Shown one piece after another: positions 34,706 through 44,629 of a DNA stretch of 55,980 nt. This DNA comes from Clostridia bacterium (GTDB lineage Bacteria > Bacillota > Clostridia > Oscillospirales > CAG-272). Position numbers and translations under genes: made by a program. The notes beneath the pieces are model-generated. The model made no database searches and was not told where the DNA came from. It was given only the letters and a program-made list of their open reading frames with translations. The stretch's first letter is position 1, and every line of letters begins with the position of its first letter. The DNA lies in contig JAFSAM010000006.1 in the NCBI GenBank assembly GCA_017441005.1, forward strand, positions 1 to 55,980. The letters run 5' to 3'.

Positions 34706-35932
34706 ATGAATAAAGAAAACATTAAAAAAGTCGTCCTTGCATATTCCGGCGGTCTCGATACATCCATCATTATTCCGTGGTTGAAGGAAAACTACAACAA
34801 CTGTGAGGTTATTGCGGTTTCCGGTAACGTAGGTCAGGCTGACGAGCTCGAAGGTCTTGAGGAGAAGGCTCTCAAGACGGGCGCTTCCAAGCTTTACGTT
34901 CTCGACCTCACAGAAGAATACGTTGACGATTACATCATTCCCTGCGTAAAGGCGGGCGCAGTATACGAGGAATACCTCCTCGGCACCAGCCACGCACGTC
35001 CCTGCATTGCAAAGGGCCTTGTTGATATCGCTATCAAAGAAGGCGCAGACGCGATCTGCCACGGCTGTACAGGTAAGGGTAATGACCAGGTTCGTTTCGA
35101 GCTTGCTATCAAGCATTTCGCTCCCGGTATGCCCATCATCGCTCCCTGGAGAGAATGGGACATCAAATCCCGTGAAGAAGAGATCGACTATGCAGAAGCA
35201 CACAATATCCCCCTCAAGATAAACAGAGAAACAAACTATTCCAAGGACAAGAACCTCTGGCACCTTTCTCACGAGGGTATGGATCTTGAAGATACAGGCA
35301 ACGAACCTCAGTACGAGAAGCCCGGCTTCCTCGAAATGAGCGTATCTCCCATTATGGCTCCCGACACTCCCACATACGTTACCATCGACTTTGTCGAGGG
35401 TGCTCCCGTTGCTCTTAACGGCGAAAAGATGACTGCAAAGAACATCATCCTCAAGCTCAATGAGATCGGCGGCGCAAACGGCATCGGTATCATCGACATC
35501 GTAGAAAACCGTCTCGTAGGTATGAAGTGCCGCGGCGTATATGAAACTCCCGGAGGCACAATCCTCTACAAGGCACACAGCGTTCTCGAAAGCATCTGCC
35601 TCGACAAGATGACTCTCCACGAAAAGCAGAGAATCGCGATCACATTCGCAGAGCTCGTTTACAACGGTCAGTGGTTCACTCCCCTCCGCGAAGCTCTTTC
35701 CGCTTTTGTTGACAAGACACAGGAAAAGGTTACCGGTAAGGTAAGACTTAAGCTCTACAAGGGCAATATGATCAATGCGGGTGTATGGTCTCCCTACACT
35801 CTCTACAGCGAAGAGATCGCAACCTTCGGTGAAAGCGACTACAACCAGAAGGACGCTGAAGGCTTCATCAACCTCTACGGACTTCCCATCACCGTTCAGG
35901 CGCTCGTTGACAAGAAAAACAACGAAAAGTAA
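34706..35932 (+). CDS. argG: Argininosuccinate synthase
   Basis: 408 residues, full length. ArgG joins citrulline and aspartate with ATP to make argininosuccinate. The P-loop-like [15 protein letters not shown] is near the N-terminus, followed by [16 protein letters not shown] and [20 protein letters not shown] at 34706 follows AAAGGAG (34690-34696). The upstream open frame crosses the promoter and is not translated. The gene is controlled by a consensus promoter with an ARG box and is separated from argH by a strong hairpin. It leads the cluster instead of sitting beside argH without a break, as is often seen. Confidence 0.97.
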   Translation: MNKENIKKVVLAYSGGLDTSIIIPWLKENYNNCEVIAVSGNVGQADELEGLEEKALKTGASKLYVLDLTEEYVDDYIIPCVKAGAVYEEYLLGTSHARPCIAKGLVDIAIKEGADAICHGCTGKGNDQVRFELAIKHFAPGMPIIAPWREWDIKSREEEIDYAEAHNIPLKINRETNYSKDKNLWHLSHEGMDLEDTGNEPQYEKPGFLEMSVSPIMAPDTPTYVTIDFVEGAPVALNGEKMTAKNIILKLNEIGGANGIGIIDIVENRLVGMKCRGVYETPGGTILYKAHSVLESICLDKMTLHEKQRIAITFAELVYNGQWFTPLREALSAFVDKTQEKVTGKVRLKLYKGNMINAGVWSPYTLYSEEIATFGESDYNQKDAEGFINLYGLPITVQALVDKKNNEK

Positions 35933-35950
35933 TTTTTAAACGACAATAGC

Positions 35951-35990
35951 CTTTAAGGAACTGTCAAAAAAGACAGTTCCTTAAAGTGTT
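35951..35990 (+). terminator. Long hairpin between argG and argH
   Basis: CTTTAAGGAACTGTC and GACAGTTCCTTAAAG form a perfect 15-bp stem with a 6-base A-rich loop, followed by a short T-rich tract (TGTTTTAAT). It could end most argG transcripts or stabilise a processed end. No clear promoter follows before argH, so some read-through is likely. Confidence 0.7.
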
Positions 35991-36063
35991 TTAATAAGAC
36001 AGTCGTATTTGGACTGCAAAACACAAAAAAAGACATAAGATCAGCACGAAAGGATTATTCTTT

Positions 36064-37440
36064 ATGGCAAAAATGTGGGCAGGAAGGACCGGCGGCATAA
36101 CCGAAAAGCTGGCAGACGACTTCAACTCATCCATAAGATTTGACTGCAAAATGTACCGAGAGGACATTACGGGCAGTATAGCACACGCAAAAATGCTTGC
36201 AAAGTGCGGAATAATTGAAGAAAGCGACAGAGATGCACTGGTCAGCGGACTTGAAGGCATACTCGCAGATATCGACAGCGGCGTACTCGAATTCGATCCC
36301 GACTGTGAGGACATCCACATGTTCGTCGAACAGGTGCTTACCGAAAGGATCGGTGACGTGGGCAAAAAGCTCCACACCGCACGAAGCAGAAATGACCAGG
36401 TGGCACTCGATATCCGTATGTACCTCAGAGCGAGAACGGACGAGATCATCGAAAAGACCAACAATCTTATAGCAGCCTTCACAAACAAGGCCGAAGAATA
36501 CAAGGATGCAATCCTGCCGGGATATACCCACCTTCAGAGAGCTCAGCCCATCACCTTCGGACATCACCTGATGGCTTATGCTATGATGCTTCTCCGTGAC
36601 GTGGACAGACTGTACGACTGCCGTAAAAGAATGAACGTTTCGCCCATCGGCTGCTGTGCCTTGGCGGGAACGACCTATCAGACAGACAGACAGTTTGAGG
36701 CTGATCTGCTTGGCTTCGACAGTATTACACTCAACAGCCTTGACGGTGTATCCGACAGAGATTTCAGCGTTGAGCTGATGAGCGATATAGCCCTCATTAT
36801 GATGCACCTCTCCAGATTCTCCGAGGAGCTTATCCTCTGGTCAAGCTGGGAATTTAAGTTTGTTGAACTGTCCGACAGCTACACCACAGGCTCGTCTATC
36901 ATGCCCCAGAAAAAGAACCCCGACATGGCAGAGCTGGTAAGAGGAAAAACAGGAAGAGTGTACGGCGATCTTATGACACTTCTCACCTCGCTGAAGGGAC
37001 TCCCCCTTGCATACAACAAGGATATGCAGGAGGACAAGGAGTGCGTATTTGACTCGGTAGAAACCGTAATGATGTGTCTTGATATAACCAAGGGTATGAT
37101 CGAGACTATGAAAGCACTCCCCGATAATATGCTCAAGGCGGCTCAGAGGGGCTTTATAAACGCCACCGACCTTGCCGACTATCTTGTCAAGAAGGGTATG
37201 CCCTTCAGACAGGCATACAAGATCTCGGGAAGCATAGTTGCCGACTGTATAAAGAAGGATCTCGTTTTGGAAACATATCCGCTTGAAGAGTACAAAAAGC
37301 ACAGCGAGATATTTGAAAACGATCTGTATAACGAGATCGACCTTAAGACCTGCGTAGAAAAGCGTATAAGCGAGGGCGGCACCTCGGTAGGCTCGGTAGA
37401 AAAACAGATCAAAATAGTAAGAGGAGCTTTAAGAATATGA
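36064..37440 (+). CDS. argH: Argininosuccinate lyase
   Basis: 458 residues. ArgH splits argininosuccinate into arginine and fumarate. The fumarase/aspartase superfamily signature GSSIMPQKKNPDMAEL is at about 276-291, with catalytic serine and lysine; HTARSRNDQVALDIR (about 102-116) and LPGYTHLQRAQPITFGHH are further family motifs. Length normal. AAAGGA lies 10 bases before the ATG. The last bases overlap argC as ATGA, so argC is translationally coupled. It follows the argG hairpin by about 75 bases. Confidence 0.97.
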   Translation: MAKMWAGRTGGITEKLADDFNSSIRFDCKMYREDITGSIAHAKMLAKCGIIEESDRDALVSGLEGILADIDSGVLEFDPDCEDIHMFVEQVLTERIGDVGKKLHTARSRNDQVALDIRMYLRARTDEIIEKTNNLIAAFTNKAEEYKDAILPGYTHLQRAQPITFGHHLMAYAMMLLRDVDRLYDCRKRMNVSPIGCCALAGTTYQTDRQFEADLLGFDSITLNSLDGVSDRDFSVELMSDIALIMMHLSRFSEELILWSSWEFKFVELSDSYTTGSSIMPQKKNPDMAELVRGKTGRVYGDLMTLLTSLKGLPLAYNKDMQEDKECVFDSVETVMMCLDITKGMIETMKALPDNMLKAAQRGFINATDLADYLVKKGMPFRQAYKISGSIVADCIKKDLVLETYPLEEYKKHSEIFENDLYNEIDLKTCVEKRISEGGTSVGSVEKQIKIVRGALRI

Positions 37441-38369
37441 CAAGAGTATTTATAGACGGAAGCGCAGGAACAACAGGACTTCGTATTTATGACCGTCTTT
37501 CTGAAAGAAAAGACGTTTCGCTCATAATTCTTGACGATGACAAAAGAAAAGACAATAACTACAGAAAAGAAGCGCTCAACAACTGTGATATCGCATTTCT
37601 CTGTCTGCCCGACGATGCGGCAAGAGAGGCGATCACACTTATAGACAACCCCAACACCGCAATAATCGATACCTCCACAGCGCACAGAACAAATGCGGAC
37701 TGGACCTACGGCTTCCCCGAGATCGGAGATTTCAGAAGCAAGGTTGCAAACTCAAAGAGGGTTGCAAATCCCGGATGCCACGCAAGCGGCTTCGTTGCAC
37801 TCGTTCAGCCCCTCGTTAAGGCAGGAATCATCAAGAGTGACGCAAAGCTCTCCGCTTTTTCATTGACAGGCTACTCGGGCGGCGGCAAAAAAATGATCGC
37901 CGAATACGAAAGCGAAGAACGCTCTCCCCTGCTTGACGGTCCCCGTCAGTATGCATTGACACAACAGCACAAGCATCTTAAAGAGATCGTTGCGATATGC
38001 GGTCTCGAAAACGCTCCCGTTTTCTGTCCCATCGTAGGCGACTTCTATGCGGGTATGGAGGTAACAGTTCCTCTGTTCCAAAGCGACATCAACGGCACTG
38101 TCGAGGATATAAAAAACCTCTACAAGAGCCTTTACAATACTGCCCTTCTCCACTATGATGAGGAAGAAGAGGGCGGATTTATGTCGGCAAGTGCATTTGC
38201 CGGCTGTGACGATATGCAGATCACCGTCAAGGGCAATGACGAAAGAATACTTCTCATTGCAAGATTCGACAACCTCGGCAAGGGGGCATCGGGCTCTGCG
38301 ATCCAGAATATGAATATCCTTATGGGTATCGATGAAACGACAGGACTTAAACTTTCAAAGGAGAATTAA
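37437..38369 (+). CDS. argC: N-acetyl-gamma-glutamyl-phosphate reductase, short type
   Basis: 310 residues. ArgC reduces acetylglutamyl phosphate to the semialdehyde with NADPH. The N-terminal nucleotide-binding GSAGTTGLRIYDRL and the catalytic cysteine motif VANPGCHASGF (about residues 108-118) are clear. The length and the DGSAGTTG start place it in the shorter ArgC class (AGPR type 2), not the approximately 345-residue class usual in Bacillota such as Bacillus. It overlaps argH by 4 bases and argJ follows after 7, so it is deep in the operon. Confidence 0.93.
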   Translation: MTRVFIDGSAGTTGLRIYDRLSERKDVSLIILDDDKRKDNNYRKEALNNCDIAFLCLPDDAAREAITLIDNPNTAIIDTSTAHRTNADWTYGFPEIGDFRSKVANSKRVANPGCHASGFVALVQPLVKAGIIKSDAKLSAFSLTGYSGGGKKMIAEYESEERSPLLDGPRQYALTQQHKHLKEIVAICGLENAPVFCPIVGDFYAGMEVTVPLFQSDINGTVEDIKNLYKSLYNTALLHYDEEEEGGFMSASAFAGCDDMQITVKGNDERILLIARFDNLGKGASGSAIQNMNILMGIDETTGLKLSKEN

Positions 38370-38376
38370 ATAAATC

Positions 38377-39591
38377 ATGAAAACGATCAACGGCGGCGTA
38401 TGTGCCGCAAAAGGATTTAAAGCAAGCGGTATCCACTGCGGAATCCGCAAAAACCGTACAAAGAGGGACCTCGCACTTATCTACAGTGAGACCGTTGCAA
38501 CAGCGGCAGCTACATATACCACAAACCTCGTTAAGGGCGCTCCCCTTACGGTAACAAAAAACCACATTGCAGACGGCAAGGCTCAGGCTATCATCTGCAA
38601 CAGCGGTAATGCAAACACCTGCAACGCAAACGGCATTGAGGTTGCAGAAAAGATGTGCGCGCTTTTGGCAAACGAGCTTAACGTAAAAGCAAACGACGTT
38701 GTCGTTGCATCTACCGGTGTAATCGGTCAGCCCCTTCCCTTGGCTCCCATTGAATCGGGTGTAAAGCCCCTCGTTGCGGCACTTTCCGAAAACGGCGGAG
38801 ACGAAGCGGCTGAAGGAATTATGACTACCGACCTCGTTAAAAAGGAGATCGCGGTCGAATTCGAGATCGGCGGCAAGGTATGCCGTATGGGCGGTATCGC
38901 AAAGGGCAGCGGTATGATCCACCCCAATATGGCAACAATGCTCGTGTTCATCACTACCGACACGGCTATCTCGGCAGAAATGCTCCAAAAGGCACTCTCC
39001 GAGGATATAAAGAACACGTTTAATATGATAAGCGTTGACGGAGACACCTCCACAAACGATATGGTTACCGTACTTGCAAACGGTATGGCGGGCAACCCCG
39101 AGATCACAACCGAGGGTAAAGACTTCGATGAATTTATGAAGGCTCTCAACACGGTAAACGTTTACCTCTGCAGAATGATCGCCGGCGACGGCGAGGGCGC
39201 AACTAAGCTTCTCGAATGCTCCGTTAAGGGCGCAAAGGACGAGAAAAACGCGAAGATCATTGCAAAGAGCGTTATCTGCTCCAGCCTCTTTAAGGCGGCA
39301 ATGTTCGGTGCCGATGCAAACTGGGGCCGTGTACTTTGTGCGATCGGCTACAGCGGCGCTGACGTAGATATAAACAAGATCGACGTTTCCTTCCGTTCAA
39401 ATAAGGGCATACTCGATGTATGCAAGAACGGCGCGGGCGTTGAATTCTCCGAGGAAAAGGCAAAGGAGATCCTCCTCGAAAAGGAAATCGAGATCCTCGT
39501 TACGGCAGGCGACGGAAACGCATCCGCTCAGGCTTGGGGCTGTGACCTCACCTACGATTACGTAAAGATCAACGGAGATTACCGTACTTAA
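38377..39591 (+). CDS. argJ: Glutamate N-acetyltransferase (ornithine acetyltransferase)
   Basis: 404 residues. ArgJ moves the acetyl group from acetylornithine to glutamate, closing the recycling pathway, and in some species also makes acetylglutamate from acetyl-CoA. The autocleavage and nucleophile site is in GSGMIHPNMATMLVF, cut between Ala and Thr; the C-terminal GDGNASAQAWGCDLTYDYV is typical. No argA or argE is needed or present nearby, in agreement with a cyclic pathway. Short intergenic gap to argC; argB follows after 36 bases. Confidence 0.96.
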   Translation: MKTINGGVCAAKGFKASGIHCGIRKNRTKRDLALIYSETVATAAATYTTNLVKGAPLTVTKNHIADGKAQAIICNSGNANTCNANGIEVAEKMCALLANELNVKANDVVVASTGVIGQPLPLAPIESGVKPLVAALSENGGDEAAEGIMTTDLVKKEIAVEFEIGGKVCRMGGIAKGSGMIHPNMATMLVFITTDTAISAEMLQKALSEDIKNTFNMISVDGDTSTNDMVTVLANGMAGNPEITTEGKDFDEFMKALNTVNVYLCRMIAGDGEGATKLLECSVKGAKDEKNAKIIAKSVICSSLFKAAMFGADANWGRVLCAIGYSGADVDINKIDVSFRSNKGILDVCKNGAGVEFSEEKAKEILLEKEIEILVTAGDGNASAQAWGCDLTYDYVKINGDYRT

Positions 39592-39627
39592 TTCAAGAAG
39601 TGATAAAACAAAAGGTGGTAAAGTATA

Positions 39628-40488
39628 ATGGATAATATCGCAATGCAAGACAGAGCTGAAATTCTTACCCAGGCACTCCCCTATATAAAGAAATACAACG
39701 GCAAAATTGTTGTAATTAAATACGGCGGCAACGCAATGATCAACGATGAGCTCAAAAAGATGGTAATGGAGGACATCGCCCTCCTCACCGAAATCGGCAT
39801 CAAGGTAGTTCTCGTACACGGCGGCGGCCCCGAGATCAGCGAAATGATGAACAAGGTCGGCAAGAAGGCTGAATTTGTAAACGGTCTCCGCGTGACCGAC
39901 AAGGAAACCATGGACATAGCACAAATGGTACTTGCAGGCAAGGTAAACAAGAACCTTGTAAACCTTCTCGGCACCTTGGGCGCAAAAGCAATGGGTATCT
40001 CCGGCATGGACGGCAGACTCATTGAGGCTAAGATCAAAAACGAGGCATTGGGCTTTGTAGGAGAGATCACAAAGGTTAACATAGAGCCCATTATGGACCT
40101 TCTCAATATGGGCTATATCCCCGTTGTATCGACGATCGGTTGTGACAGCGAGGGCAACGTTTATAACATAAACGGTGATACCGCGGCGGCATACATCGCA
40201 GGCGCACTTCAGGCTGAAAACCTCATTATGACAACAGACATCGTAGGACTTCTCCGCGACGTAAACGATCCTTCATCCCTCATCACAAAGGTAACGGTAA
40301 ACGAAGCAAAGCAGCTTTACCAAGAGGGTGTAATTTCGGGCGGAATGATCCCCAAGGTCGACTGCTGTATAGAAGCAATAATCGAAGGAGTAAAAAAAGT
40401 CGTCATTCTCGACGGCAGAGTTCCCCACTCTATCCTTGTTGAAATTTTGACCGATAAGGGTATGGGTACAATGGTAGTAGGTGATTAA
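39628..40488 (+). CDS. argB: Acetylglutamate kinase
   Basis: 286 residues. ArgB phosphorylates acetylglutamate, often the feedback-controlled step. KYGGNAMINDELKKM near the N-terminus (lysine contacting phosphate), LVHGGGPEISEMM, and the C-terminal SGGMIPKVDCCIEAI are family hallmarks. The N-terminal extension (about 25 residues before the core) is the segment that forms the arginine-sensitive hexamer in related enzymes, so feedback inhibition by arginine is plausible. Ribosome site AAAGGTGG. Its stop is 1 base before the argD ATG. Confidence 0.96.
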   Translation: MDNIAMQDRAEILTQALPYIKKYNGKIVVIKYGGNAMINDELKKMVMEDIALLTEIGIKVVLVHGGGPEISEMMNKVGKKAEFVNGLRVTDKETMDIAQMVLAGKVNKNLVNLLGTLGAKAMGISGMDGRLIEAKIKNEALGFVGEITKVNIEPIMDLLNMGYIPVVSTIGCDSEGNVYNINGDTAAAYIAGALQAENLIMTTDIVGLLRDVNDPSSLITKVTVNEAKQLYQEGVISGGMIPKVDCCIEAIIEGVKKVVILDGRVPHSILVEILTDKGMGTMVVGD

Positions 40489-40489
40489 A

Positions 40490-41659
40490 ATGACAAATAC
40501 AAAGGTAATTGATAAAGAATACGTAGCGGGTACTTATAACCGCTTCCCCGTTGAGATCGTATCGGGCAAGGGCTCGTACGTTTACGATGAAAACGGAAAA
40601 GAATATATCGATATGGGCTCCGGCATCGGTGTAACCAGCTTCGGTATTTCCGATGACGTATGGAAGAATGCTATCATCGAACAGCTCGATAAAGTTCAGC
40701 ACATGTCTAACCTCTATTACACACAGCCCTGTGCCGAGCTTGCAAAGCTTCTTTGCGAAAAGACCGGTATGAAAAAGGTGTTTTTCAGCAACTCCGGCGC
40801 TGAATCAAACGAATGCTCCATAAAGGTTGCAAGAAAATATGCCGCAGAAAAGAAGGGTCCCGAGTATTCCACCATCGTAACATTGGTAAACAGCTTCCAC
40901 GGAAGAACTCTTACCACACTTTCCGCGACAGGTCAGGATCACTATCACGAGCTGTTCCAGCCCCTTACTCCCGGATTTGTACACACTCCCGCAAACGACC
41001 TTGATGCTTTGATCGAAACGGTGAAAAACAACAAGGTTGCCGGAATTATGATGGAGATCATACAGGGCGAGGGCGGCGTACTTCCCCTTGACGGCGAGTT
41101 TGTAAAGGGTGTCGCAAAGTTCGCAAAAGAAAACGACATAGTTCTGATGATAGACGAGGTTCAGACCGGTAACGGCAGAACAGGCGAGCTTTACGCATAT
41201 ATGAACTACGGAATCGAGCCCGATGTTGTATCAACAGCAAAGGGTATCGGCGGCGGTCTTCCCCTCGGTGCAACAATGCTGGGTGAAAAGGTACAGAACG
41301 TGCTCGGCTTCGGTGACCACGGCTCCACCTTCGGCGGAAACCCCGTCAGCTGTGCAGGTGCGATCAGCATTATCAATAGAATCGATGAAGACCTCCTCAA
41401 TGACGTAAAGCGCAAGAGCGCATACGTGTTTGATGCATTCAAGGGTATGGAAGAGGTTGAGTCAGTGTGCGGTCTCGGTCTTATGATCGGCATTAAGCCA
41501 AAGAACAAGACTGCCGCAGACGTTCTCAAGGTTTGTATGGAAAACGGCGTTCTTTGCCTCACAGCAAAGGACAAGATCCGTCTTCTCCCCGCTCTCAATA
41601 TTCCTATGGAAGCACTCGAAAAAGCAGTTGCAGTCATCAAGAATGCTTTGGCTGAATAA
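40490..41659 (+). CDS. argD: Acetylornithine aminotransferase
   Basis: 389 residues, PLP fold type I. It converts acetylglutamate semialdehyde to acetylornithine. FFSNSGAESNECSIKVARKYA, SFHGRTLTTLSATGQ and LMIDEVQTGNGRTGELYAY are typical; the PLP lysine is about residue 251 in STAKGIGGG. ATG at 40490 directly follows the argB stop; the alternative GTG at 40481 lies inside argB and has no better ribosome site. Some enzymes of this class also act on succinyl-diaminopimelate, which cannot be excluded. Confidence 0.95.
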   Translation: MTNTKVIDKEYVAGTYNRFPVEIVSGKGSYVYDENGKEYIDMGSGIGVTSFGISDDVWKNAIIEQLDKVQHMSNLYYTQPCAELAKLLCEKTGMKKVFFSNSGAESNECSIKVARKYAAEKKGPEYSTIVTLVNSFHGRTLTTLSATGQDHYHELFQPLTPGFVHTPANDLDALIETVKNNKVAGIMMEIIQGEGGVLPLDGEFVKGVAKFAKENDIVLMIDEVQTGNGRTGELYAYMNYGIEPDVVSTAKGIGGGLPLGATMLGEKVQNVLGFGDHGSTFGGNPVSCAGAISIINRIDEDLLNDVKRKSAYVFDAFKGMEEVESVCGLGLMIGIKPKNKTAADVLKVCMENGVLCLTAKDKIRLLPALNIPMEALEKAVAVIKNALAE

Positions 41660-41688
41660 TCACCCTTAAACTATAAAAGGAGAAAAAT

Positions 41689-42675
41689 ATGAATTTCAAG
41701 AACAGACATTTTCTCAAGCTTCTGGACTTTACTCCCGAAGAGATCAATTATCTTATAGATTATGCTGCCGAACTGAAGGCACAGAAAAAAGCGGGCATTC
41801 CTCACAGACTTTGCGAGGGCAAGAATATCGCTTTGATTTTCGAGAAGACAAGCACAAGGACCCGTTGTGCATTCGAAGTTGCCGCGGCAGATCTCGGTAT
41901 GCACCCCGTTTATCTTGACTCCACCGGCTCACAGATCGGCAAGAAAGAAAGCATTGCGGATACAGCACGCGTTCTCGGCAGAATGTTTGACGGAATCGAA
42001 TACAGAGGCTTCGGTCAGGACCTCGTAGAAGAGCTTGCACAGTATGCAGGCGTTCCCGTATGGAACGGCCTCACAAACGAGTTCCATCCCACACAGATCT
42101 TGGCTGACTTCCTTACGATCAAGGAGCATTTCGGCGATCTGAAGGGAAAGAAGCTCGTTTATCTCGGTGATGCACGTTACAATATGGGCGACTCCCTTAT
42201 GGTAGGCTGTGCAAAGATGGGTATGCACTACGTTGCCTGCGCGCCCAGGGAATACTTCCCCGTTTCCAACCTCGTTGACAAGTGCCGCGAGATCGCAAAG
42301 GAAACGGGCGCGATCCTCGAGTTTATCGAAGATCCCAAGGAAGCTGTAAAGAACGCAGATGTTCTCTACACAGACGTTTGGGTATCGATGGGCGAGCCTG
42401 ATGAAGTTTGGGCAAAGAGAATAAACGACCTTGTAGGCTACAGAGTTACAAAAGAGCTTATGGAGATCGCAGGTCCTCAGTGCAGATTTATGCACTGCCT
42501 CCCCTCTTTCCACGATTTGAAGACATCGGTAGGACGTTCCCTCTTCAACAGATACGGAATTGACTGTATGGAGGTAACCGACGAGGTATTCGAAAGCGAA
42601 CAGTCGATCGTTTTTGATGAAGCCGAAAACCGTATGCATACGATCAAAGCCATTATGGCGGCAACCTTGGCATAA
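41689..42675 (+). CDS. argF: Ornithine carbamoyltransferase
   Basis: 328 residues. ArgF makes citrulline from ornithine and carbamoyl phosphate. The carbamoyl-phosphate motif [10 protein letters not shown] is near residues 55-64, [10 protein letters not shown] sits mid-protein, and the ornithine-loop motif HCLPSFHD is near the C-terminus. AAAGGAG precedes the ATG. It is the last gene of argHCJBDF and is followed by a strong terminator. No carbamoyl phosphate synthase genes are in the window. HCLPAFHD is more usual; the Ala to Ser change is mild. Confidence 0.96.
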   Translation: MNFKNRHFLKLLDFTPEEINYLIDYAAELKAQKKAGIPHRLCEGKNIALIFEKTSTRTRCAFEVAAADLGMHPVYLDSTGSQIGKKESIADTARVLGRMFDGIEYRGFGQDLVEELAQYAGVPVWNGLTNEFHPTQILADFLTIKEHFGDLKGKKLVYLGDARYNMGDSLMVGCAKMGMHYVACAPREYFPVSNLVDKCREIAKETGAILEFIEDPKEAVKNADVLYTDVWVSMGEPDEVWAKRINDLVGYRVTKELMEIAGPQCRFMHCLPSFHDLKTSVGRSLFNRYGIDCMEVTDEVFESEQSIVFDEAENRMHTIKAIMAATLA

Positions 42676-42691
42676 AAACTATAATACAACT

Positions 42692-42720
42692 AAAAGGATA
42701 TGAACGCTCATATCCTTTTT
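42692..42720 (+). terminator. Terminator after argF
   Basis: AAAAGGATATGA and TCATATCCTTTT make a 12-bp stem with a 4-base loop and a following T run. Confidence 0.9.
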
Positions 42721-42746
42721 TGTTTTCTTGCAAGATAGCAACAAAT

Positions 42747-42784
42747 AAAAAAGTTTGCACAAGCTATGTTTAGCTTGTGCAAAC
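42747..42784 (-). terminator. Terminator after thrS
   Basis: On the minus strand GTTTGCACAAGCTA and TAGCTTGTGCAAAC form a 14-bp stem with a 4-base loop, followed by a run of six T. It faces the argF terminator. Confidence 0.9.
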
Positions 42785-42796
42785 CTAATAATCAAA

Positions 42797-44596
42797 TTAT
42801 TTCTTGAGCTTATTTCCTACAACGTCGGCGAGGAGTGCTTCAAACTCATCAAGAGAGATAGCACCGAGGTCTTCGCCCGATCTGTGTCTGACGGAAATCG
42901 TGTTATTTTCAACGTCCTTATCACCGAGAATGATCATATAGGGCACCTTTTCCATCTGTGCATTTCTGATCTTGTACTTCAACGTGTTCTGGCTGTCGTC
43001 AAGGACAACACGGTATTTAAGCTTGGAGAGTCTTTCCTCGATCCGCTTTGCATAATCGAGAGCTCTGTCTGTGATGGTAAGGATTCTGACCTGCTCCGGT
43101 GCCATCCAGGTAGGAAGTGCGCCTGCATACTTTTCAATAAGGAATGCCAAAGTACGTTCATAGCAACCGAGCGAAGTTCTGTGAATAATATAAGGAAGCT
43201 TTTTCTGACCGTCGCTGTCAATATAGTACATACCGAATTTTTCTGCAAGAAGCATATCGATCTGGATAGTAACGATTGTATCTTCTTTTCCGAAAACGTT
43301 CTTGTACTGAATATCGAGCTTGGGTCCGTAGAATGCGGCTTCATCTATGCCGATCTCATATTTAACACCGAGGTTGTCAAGGATCTTACCCATAGTCGCC
43401 TGAGCGGTTTCCCACTGCTCTGCAGTACCCTCATATTTCTTTGTGTTTGCGGGATCCCACTGAGAGAATCTGAACGTGCAGTCTTCAAGAAGACCGATCG
43501 TTCCGAGGAAATACTTACAGAGGTTAAGGCAGTCCTCAAACTCTTCTTCGAGCTGGTCGGGACGAAGAACAAGGTGACCCTCGGAAATAGTGAACTGACG
43601 AACTCTGATCAAACCGTGCATTTCACCCGAATCCTCGTTACGGAAGAGTGTGGATGTCTCGCCAAGTCTCATAGGAAGATCACGGTAGCTTCTTGCCGAG
43701 TTAAGATATACCTGATACTGGAAAGGACAGGTCATGGGACGGAGTGCCAGGCATTCTTTCTCTTCGTCGTCGGGATCGCCCATAATAAACATACCGTCAC
43801 GGTAATGATCCCAGTGACCGGAAATCTTATAAAGGTCACGCTTTGCCATAAGAGGAGTCTTTGTAAGCAAGTAGTTATGCTCCTGCTCAATATCTTCAAC
43901 CCAACGCTGGAGAAGCTGGATAACGCGTGAACCCTTGGGCATAAGAATGGGAAGGCCCTGACCGATAGCCTCTACTGTTGTAAAGTAGCCAAGCTCTCTG
44001 CCGAGCTTATTGTGGTCACGCTTTTCTGCCTCCTCAAGTGCCTTCAGGTGCTCTTCGAGCTCGGGCTGTGTGGGGAACGCAGTACCCTTTATACGGGTAA
44101 GCATTTTGTTGTTTTTATCGTTCTTCCAATATGCACCCGACTGGTCCATGATCTTGAAAGCCTTAAGAGCCTTTGTATAGCAAATGTGTGGACCGACGCA
44201 CATATCGATATAGTCGCCCTGCTGATAGAAGGTAATAACGGCATCCTCGGGAAGATCACCGATATGCTCCACCTTGTATATTTCGCCCCTGCTTTCCATA
44301 AGCGCAATAGCCTCGTCTCTGGGGAGGGTAAAAGGCTTGATGGGGAGGTTTTCTTTTATGATCTTTTTCATTTCCTGCTCTATCTTCTGCAGGTCTTCTT
44401 CGACAAGCTTGGTGTCACCAAGGTCTACGTCATAGTAAAAGCCCTTTTCGTTTGCGGGGCCGTAAGCGAAATGAGCGTGGGGGTACAGTCTCTGTACTGC
44501 CTGAGCCAAAATATGAGCCGCAGAGTGGCGAAGAACGTGAAGCTCCTCCTCGGGAGGACAAACGTCTACTCTGCCATCATTGTAAATAACTTTCAT
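42797..44596 (-). CDS. thrS: Threonyl-tRNA synthetase lacking the N-terminal TGS domain
   Basis: 599 residues, class II synthetase. The usual enzyme has about 640, with an N-terminal TGS domain of about 60 residues; here only 20 residues precede the editing domain, which starts at LRHSAAHILAQAVQRLYPHA. The editing site includes HIGDL and CVGPHICYT. The catalytic core has RPMTCPFQYQVY (zinc Cys), VRQFTISEGH (zinc His) and HRTSLGCYERTLAFLIEKY; the anticodon-binding domain closes the protein. AGGTGA precedes the ATG, and the T-box terminator lies only about 40 bases upstream, so no room exists for a missed TGS part. Editing and catalytic domains are complete, so the enzyme should be active. Confidence 0.95.
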   Translation of the reverse strand: MKVIYNDGRVDVCPPEEELHVLRHSAAHILAQAVQRLYPHAHFAYGPANEKGFYYDVDLGDTKLVEEDLQKIEQEMKKIIKENLPIKPFTLPRDEAIALMESRGEIYKVEHIGDLPEDAVITFYQQGDYIDMCVGPHICYTKALKAFKIMDQSGAYWKNDKNNKMLTRIKGTAFPTQPELEEHLKALEEAEKRDHNKLGRELGYFTTVEAIGQGLPILMPKGSRVIQLLQRWVEDIEQEHNYLLTKTPLMAKRDLYKISGHWDHYRDGMFIMGDPDDEEKECLALRPMTCPFQYQVYLNSARSYRDLPMRLGETSTLFRNEDSGEMHGLIRVRQFTISEGHLVLRPDQLEEEFEDCLNLCKYFLGTIGLLEDCTFRFSQWDPANTKKYEGTAEQWETAQATMGKILDNLGVKYEIGIDEAAFYGPKLDIQYKNVFGKEDTIVTIQIDMLLAEKFGMYYIDSDGQKKLPYIIHRTSLGCYERTLAFLIEKYAGALPTWMAPEQVRILTITDRALDYAKRIEERLSKLKYRVVLDDSQNTLKYKIRNAQMEKVPYMIILGDKDVENNTISVRHRSGEDLGAISLDEFEALLADVVGNKLKK

Positions 44597-44629
44597 ACAA
44601 TCACCTATATAATAAAAATTTTTAAATAC

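Noticed and set aside
42755-43930. 391-codon open frame on the plus strand opposite thrS
   Set aside because: Antisense to a certain ThrRS gene, Cys/Leu/Phe-rich from reversed codons, no family signature.
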